From assembly GCF_000419605.1 (NCBI RefSeq), contig NZ_ATTI01000001.1, forward strand, positions 2,886,501 through 2,950,500: a stretch of 64,000 nucleotides of DNA, written 5' to 3'. Of this stretch, positions 60,437 through 64,000 are shown in pieces (position 1 is the stretch's first letter; every line of letters begins with the position of its first letter). This DNA comes from Sphingomonas phyllosphaerae 5.2 (GTDB lineage: Bacteria > Pseudomonadota > Alphaproteobacteria > Sphingomonadales > Sphingomonadaceae). The notes under the pieces are model-generated. The model searched no databases, was not told where the DNA came from, and saw nothing but the letters and a program-made list of their open reading frames with translations. A program made the position numbers and the translations under genes.

Positions 60437-60709
60437 ATGGCTGCCGACCGGCTCGAAATCGACAACAGCACCCTGCTCGACAACATCGACGAGCGACAGG
60501 TGGAATTCAGTGCCGAGGCGGACGGCGACGATTATGAGTTCGCGGTCCAGTATGACGTGCTGGAGGCGTTGAGCGGGGATGCGCCCGACGGCGACGCGCT
60601 CGACACGTTCAATCGCTTCTCCGACACGATCATCGATGCCGCGCTGTCGGCGCTGGCGCGCAACGCGGATGCAGTGCCGATCGTCGTCAGCGAGAGCGAT
60701 CTGGAATAG
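60437..60709 (+). CDS. DUF1488 family protein
   Basis: 90 acidic residues, with the family pattern of a short beta region (VEFSAEADGDDYEFAVQYDVLEAL) followed by a helix and FNRFSDTIIDAALSALAR, ending in VVSESDLE. Function unknown; the family is common in alphaproteobacteria. Single gene; downstream lies an inverted repeat TGCCGCCGC/GCGGCGGCA (about 60727-60756) that may end its transcript. Confidence 0.75.
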   Translation: MAADRLEIDNSTLLDNIDERQVEFSAEADGDDYEFAVQYDVLEALSGDAPDGDALDTFNRFSDTIIDAALSALARNADAVPIVVSESDLE

Positions 60710-60822
60710 CGTTTCGCGCAACAATGCTGCCGCCGCGACAAGAAGGTTGCGGCGGCACCCGCTTCGGTCCACTCTCCCACGCACATAATGAAAAGCCGCC
60801 ATGACGCGGCAGGGAGAGGATA

Positions 60823-60924
60823 ATGGACGTACCAAGCATCATGGTGATCGGCGTGGGCGCACTCGGGGCGCTGGGCACACTCGCGATGGTAGTGGTGCTC
60901 GCCCGCCGCGCACCGCAGCGCTGA
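60823..60924 (+). CDS. 33-residue single-span membrane peptide (candidate)
   Basis: A 33-codon frame opening MDVPSIMVIGVGALG, continuing as a hydrophobic Gly/Ala/Val/Leu helix of about 20 residues and ending RRAPQR and TGA: an N-out, positive-inside topology. A strong Shine-Dalgarno GGGAGAGGA lies 5 bases before the ATG. A rho-independent-looking hairpin follows at 60967-61006. No homologue is recognised. Ribosome site, helix, charged tail and its own terminator together make this a plausible small gene. Confidence 0.55.
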   Translation: MDVPSIMVIGVGALGALGTLAMVVVLARRAPQR

Positions 60925-60966
60925 CAGCCTGTCGGCCGTCGTGACCTGACGGTTTGACGGCATCGG

Positions 60967-61006
60967 GACAAAGGCCGTGGAGCGTGATCGCCCCGCGGCC
61001 TTTGTC
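60967..61006 (+). terminator. Terminator after the small membrane peptide
   Basis: GACAAAGGCCG (60967-60977) pairs perfectly with CGGCCTTTGTC (60996-61006), 18-base loop, 43 bases beyond the peptide stop. The left arm is A-rich and the right arm TTTGTC ends the stem, with a G/T-rich tail. Confidence 0.7.
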
Positions 61007-61123
61007 GTGTGTGGAATCCAAACCTTTATGGAACCAGTAGCATGACCAATGCCGGTTTGCATTGGCGACCGGCCGCGGAGTGTGCATGGTAATCGCCAAC
61101 ATGGAAGGCGGCGGAGAGATCGC

Positions 61124-62131
61124 ATGACAAATCGACGGTCGGTGTTGACCGGTCTGGCCGCGCTGGGCGCTGCGGCACCGCTGGCGGCGCGTCCGGCACC
61201 GGCGAAGGGGGCGATGATCGTCTCCACCTGGGATTTCGGTGCCGCCGCCAACGACGCCGCCTTCGCGGCAATGAAGGCGGGCGGCAGCTTGCTCGATGCG
61301 GTCGAGGCGGGGGCGAAGGTGCCGGAGGCCGATCCGGCCAATCATTCGGTCGGCTATAGCGGCTATCCCGATCGCGACGGACACGTCACGCTCGATGCCG
61401 TCATCATGGACGATGCCGGCGGGGTCGGCGCGGTCGCCGCGCTGGAGGATACCATCCACGCGATCTCGGTCGCGCGACGGGTGATGGAGCGCACGCCCCA
61501 CACGCTGCTGGTCGGCGAAGGCGCGACACGCTTTGCGCGCGATCAGGGGTTTACGACCCGGAACCTGCTGACGCCCGAGGCGGAGCAGGCGTGGCGCGAC
61601 TGGCTGAAGACCGCGCATTACAGTCCGGCCGCGAACAGCGAAACCGGCACGTATGGCGGGCCGCGCCACGTCACCCCCGGGGGCGCGCTCGACCACGACA
61701 CGATCGGGCTGCTGGCGCGCGACCGCGCGGGGCGAATGGCGGGCGCGTGCACGACATCGGGCATGGCGTTCAAGATGCGCGGCCGCGTCGGCGACTCGCC
61801 GCAGGTCGGCGCCGGCCTATACGTCGAGCGCGGCATCGGCGGCGCGACCTCGACCGGGCTGGGCGAGGAAGTGACGCGTGTCTCGGGCACTGCGCGCGTG
61901 GTTGCGTCGATGCGCGCCGGGCTGTCGCCGCAAAAGGCGTGCGAAGAGGTGGTCCGTCACATCGCACGGCTGCGCGGCGATGCCATCAAGGGGGTGCAGG
62001 TCGGCTTCCTCGCCCTCGATCCGCGCGGCGACGTTGGCGCGTTCTGCCTGCTGCCCGGCTTCACCTATGCCGTAACCGACGCGACCGGGCGGACGAGCGT
62101 GTTGACGGCCCCGTCGCTGTTCGCGGCATGA
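61124..62131 (+). CDS. Glycosylasparaginase-type Ntn hydrolase, Tat-exported
   Basis: 335 residues. The N-terminus MTNRRSVLTGLAALG is a twin-arginine signal. The Ntn-hydrolase precursor is split at GALDHDTIGLLA: HDTIG is the autocleavage signature of glycosylasparaginase, with Thr as the new N-terminal nucleophile. The beta chain contains RAGRMAGACTTSGMAFKMRGRVGDSPQVGAGLYVE. It cleaves the GlcNAc-asparagine bond of N-glycan remnants (or isoaspartyl/asparagine substrates). Preceded by a good Shine-Dalgarno GGAGAG; the frame overlaps the cutC homologue by ATGA. Its place before an amino-sugar enzyme favours the GlcNAc-Asn role. Confidence 0.88.
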   Translation: MTNRRSVLTGLAALGAAAPLAARPAPAKGAMIVSTWDFGAAANDAAFAAMKAGGSLLDAVEAGAKVPEADPANHSVGYSGYPDRDGHVTLDAVIMDDAGGVGAVAALEDTIHAISVARRVMERTPHTLLVGEGATRFARDQGFTTRNLLTPEAEQAWRDWLKTAHYSPAANSETGTYGGPRHVTPGGALDHDTIGLLARDRAGRMAGACTTSGMAFKMRGRVGDSPQVGAGLYVERGIGGATSTGLGEEVTRVSGTARVVASMRAGLSPQKACEEVVRHIARLRGDAIKGVQVGFLALDPRGDVGAFCLLPGFTYAVTDATGRTSVLTAPSLFAA

Positions 62132-62880
62132 CCGAACGATTGCTCGAGGTCTGCGTCGAGGACGTGCGCGGCATCGCCGCGGCGGTCGCCGGGGGCGCGC
62201 ATCGTATCGAATTATGCGCCGCGCTCGATGTCGGCGGGCTGACCCCGCCCGCCTCGCTGGTCCGCGCCGCCGCGCTGGCGCCGCTGCCGGTTCACCTGCT
62301 CGCCCGCCCGCGCGCGGGCGGCTTCGCCTATGACGCTGCCGAGCGCGCGCTGGTCGCCGACGATATCCGGACCGCGGCCGACGCCGGTCTGGCCGGGGTG
62401 GTGATCGGCGCGAGCGGCCCCGACGGACGGCTCGACACGGCGGCGCTGGCGCAGTGGATCACGCTCGCGCGCGAGCTGGGCACCGCGCGCGGCCGCCCGT
62501 TGTCGCTCACCCTGCACCGCGCCTTCGATCTGGCTCCCGATCTTCCCGCCGCGCTCGACACTGCGGTGGAGTTGGGGTTCGATCGCATCCTGACCTCCGG
62601 CGGCGCGCCACACGCTGCCGACGCGCTGGCGATGCTGACTCGGCTGGTCGGGCATGCGGGCACGCGAATCGTCGTCCTGGCAGGCAGCGGCGTCGCTACG
62701 ACGACATTGCCGGCGATCCTGGCGACGGGGGTACGCGAGGTCCACGCCTCGTGCCGCACGTCGAGCGGGGAACAGGACCCGGAGCTGCTCCGCTTCGGCT
62801 TCGTCGCGGCGACAGCGAAGGCTGCCGACGTGAAAAGCGTCAGCGCGCTGGCCGCGCTGCTTTCTGCCTGGCGGACTTGA
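62128..62880 (+). CDS. cutC: CutC-family TIM-barrel protein
   Basis: 250 residues: LLEVCVEDVRGIAAAVAGGAHRIELCAALDVGGLTPP at the N-terminus, LARPRAGGFAYDAAERALVADDIRTA, TLHRAFDLAPD, and RILTSGGAPHAADAL, the CutC hallmarks. The family was named for copper tolerance in E. coli, a role later questioned; homologues often lie in glycan-degradation loci. Here it is translationally coupled to a glycosylasparaginase and followed by an amino-sugar isomerase, so a carbohydrate role is likelier than copper homeostasis. That is an inference from context only. Confidence 0.85.
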   Translation: MTERLLEVCVEDVRGIAAAVAGGAHRIELCAALDVGGLTPPASLVRAAALAPLPVHLLARPRAGGFAYDAAERALVADDIRTAADAGLAGVVIGASGPDGRLDTAALAQWITLARELGTARGRPLSLTLHRAFDLAPDLPAALDTAVELGFDRILTSGGAPHAADALAMLTRLVGHAGTRIVVLAGSGVATTTLPAILATGVREVHASCRTSSGEQDPELLRFGFVAATAKAADVKSVSALAALLSAWRT

Positions 62881-62891
62881 ACAATACCAAT

Positions 62892-62902
62892 TTAAGACTT
62901 AA
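62892..62902 (+). promoter_or_regulatory. Palindrome upstream of the SIS isomerase (candidate operator)
   Basis: TTAAG-A-CTTAA in an A/T-rich stretch of an otherwise GC-rich spacer of 82 bases between cutC and the next gene. Another inverted pair TGGTC/GGACCA flanks about 62925-62955. Either could be the binding site of a GntR/LacI-type sugar repressor. No promoter hexamers are convincing. Confidence 0.3.
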
Positions 62903-62962
62903 GCTTTTCCGAGGGAAGCGGCACATCATGGTCGCGCCATCGTGAGGGGACCACATTAGATC

Positions 62963-64000
62963 ATGCCCGACAACGCCGACCAGACGTTGATGTTCGCGGA
63001 AGCGGGCGAATCCGCTGCTGCGGTTGCGCGCATGATCGCCGCGAACCGCGCCACGCTCCAGTCGCTCGCGCAGGAGCTTCGCGCGACGCCGCCGGCGGTG
63101 GTCGTCACCTGCGCCCGCGGCTCCTCGGATCATGCTGCCACCTACGGCAAATATCTGATCGAGACGGCGGTCGGCGTGCCGGTCGCCTCCGCCGCACCGT
63201 CGGTGGCATCGGTCTACGAATCGGCGGTGAAGACGCCGGTCGCGCCGCTGTGCATCGCGATCTCGCAGAGCGGGCGCAGCCCCGACCTGCTCGCCACGGT
63301 CGCCGCACAGAAGGCCGCGGGCGCGCGGATCGTCGCGCTGGTCAACGATGCGACCTCGCCGCTCGCCGAAGCCGCCGACACATTGGTCCCGTTGATGGCC
63401 GGCCCGGAGAAATCCGTGGCAGCGACCAAATCCTATATCACCGCGCTCGCCGCTTTGGCGCTGCTGGTCGCCGAATGGGCGGATGACGACGCCTTGCGCG
63501 ACGCGGTCGCGCGCCTGCCGGATCGGCTCGCCACCGCGTGGGCGCTGGACTGGAGCGACGTCGTCACGATGCTGACCGACGCCAGCAACCTGTTCGTGAT
63601 CGGGCGTGGACTCGGCTTCGGCGTCGCGCAGGAGGCGGCGCTGAAGCTCAAGGAAACCTGTGCGCTCCACGCGGAGGCCTTCAGCGCCGCCGAAGTTCGC
63701 CACGGGCCGATGGCGATCGTCAACGAGGGTTTCCCGCTGCTGGCCTTCGCCACCTCCGACAGCGCCGGTGACGGCGTGCGTGAGGCCGCAGCCGAGTTCG
63801 CCGGGCGCGGCGCCCGCGTCGCGCTGGCCGATGCGCTTGCCGACGGGGCGAGTCATCCGCCCGCGCTCGCCGACCATCCTGCGATCGAGCCGATCCTGAC
63901 GATCCAGAGTTTCTATCGCATGGCCAACGCACTGTCGGTCGCGCGCGGGCTGGACCCCGATTCGCCCCGCCACCTGAGCAAGGTCACCCGCACGCTATGA
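62963..64000 (+). CDS. SIS-domain aminosugar isomerase (NagB-II/AgaS-like)
   Basis: 345 residues, complete: the stop is the last base of the window. Two SIS domains: residues about 40-160 (VVVTCARGSSDHAATYGKYLIE, CIAISQSGRSPDLLATVAAQKAAGA, the sugar-phosphate loops) and about 195-330 (LFVIGRGLGFGVAQEAALKLKETC, LHAEAFSAAEVRHGPMAIV), ending DPDSPRHLSKVTRTL, the ending typical of NagB-II. It most likely deaminates and isomerises glucosamine 6-phosphate to fructose 6-phosphate, the alternative to NagB. It lacks the GlmS glutaminase domain. The upstream GAGGGGA serves as Shine-Dalgarno. Confidence 0.88.
   Translation: MPDNADQTLMFAEAGESAAAVARMIAANRATLQSLAQELRATPPAVVVTCARGSSDHAATYGKYLIETAVGVPVASAAPSVASVYESAVKTPVAPLCIAISQSGRSPDLLATVAAQKAAGARIVALVNDATSPLAEAADTLVPLMAGPEKSVAATKSYITALAALALLVAEWADDDALRDAVARLPDRLATAWALDWSDVVTMLTDASNLFVIGRGLGFGVAQEAALKLKETCALHAEAFSAAEVRHGPMAIVNEGFPLLAFATSDSAGDGVREAAAEFAGRGARVALADALADGASHPPALADHPAIEPILTIQSFYRMANALSVARGLDPDSPRHLSKVTRTL

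Overview
The window is a 64 kb, very GC-rich chromosomal segment that reads as an alphaproteobacterium of the Sphingomonadaceae (Sphingomonas sensu lato). Support for this comes from the TamA/TamB pair with a long Pro/Ala linker, ribosomal protein S9 with a long N-terminal extension, NodT-type efflux outer-membrane protein, BLUF and bacteriophytochrome photoreceptors, HWE/HisKA_2-type kinase chemistry, many GTG/TTG starts and many 1-4 bp ATGA/GTGA gene overlaps. The placement is an inference from gene content and style. I see no rRNA, tRNA, CRISPR array, prophage, transposase or plasmid module; the window looks like core chromosome with a few accessory genes.

Layout. 1-5 kb: tail of an upstream gene, a DUF1294 membrane protein, pyrB overlapping a dihydroorotase homologue whose metal ligands are all replaced, then a reverse TPR-lipoprotein/ParA pair and serB, which starts head-to-head with miaA on a shared CATG. 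6-14.9 kb: branched-chain amino acid synthesis (ilvB, ilvN, ilvC with REP-like palindromes between them; leuA preceded by a leucine-rich leader peptide and alternative hairpins, i.e. a likely attenuator), with YceI, a BLUF protein and a HAD phosphatase. 15-22 kb: DUF1178, grxC, comF, a methyltransferase, then a signalling group (response regulator, TPR histidine kinase, EAL phosphodiesterase). 21.7-28.6 kb: an almost gene-free gap with a 17-residue peptide gene, tpiA, a PpiD-like foldase overlapping trpE (no trpG beside it), a large palindromic repeat, and the rplM-rpsI operon. 28.7-38 kb: ctaA, the CinA C-terminal amidohydrolase, a 2OG oxygenase, an RcnB-like protein, a large PAS hybrid kinase and nadE. 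38-53 kb: tamB/tamA, an acyl-CoA dehydrogenase/crotonase pair, and a complete tripartite RND efflux operon. 53-60 kb: GNAT, phasin, cyclophilin, an M20 hydrolase, heme oxygenase convergent with a bacteriophytochrome, PilZ and an orphan 2Fe-2S subunit. 60-64 kb: DUF1488, a 33-residue membrane peptide, and a glycosylasparaginase-CutC-SIS sugar isomerase group that looks like the start of an N-acetylglucosamine (glycan) catabolic locus.

How the parts work together. Amino acid biosynthesis (ilvBNC, leuA, serB, trpE) is concentrated here. Light and second-messenger signalling recur: BLUF, biliverdin-binding phytochrome plus the heme oxygenase that makes its chromophore, EAL and PilZ for cyclic di-GMP. 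Envelope functions (TamAB, RND efflux, periplasmic foldases, cyclophilin, RcnB-like protein) form the third theme. The most notable observations are the leu leader peptide/attenuator, the ligand-free pseudo-dihydroorotase overlapping pyrB, the crotonase-fold protein lacking both catalytic glutamates, two tiny membrane-peptide genes, and several palindromic repeat families.
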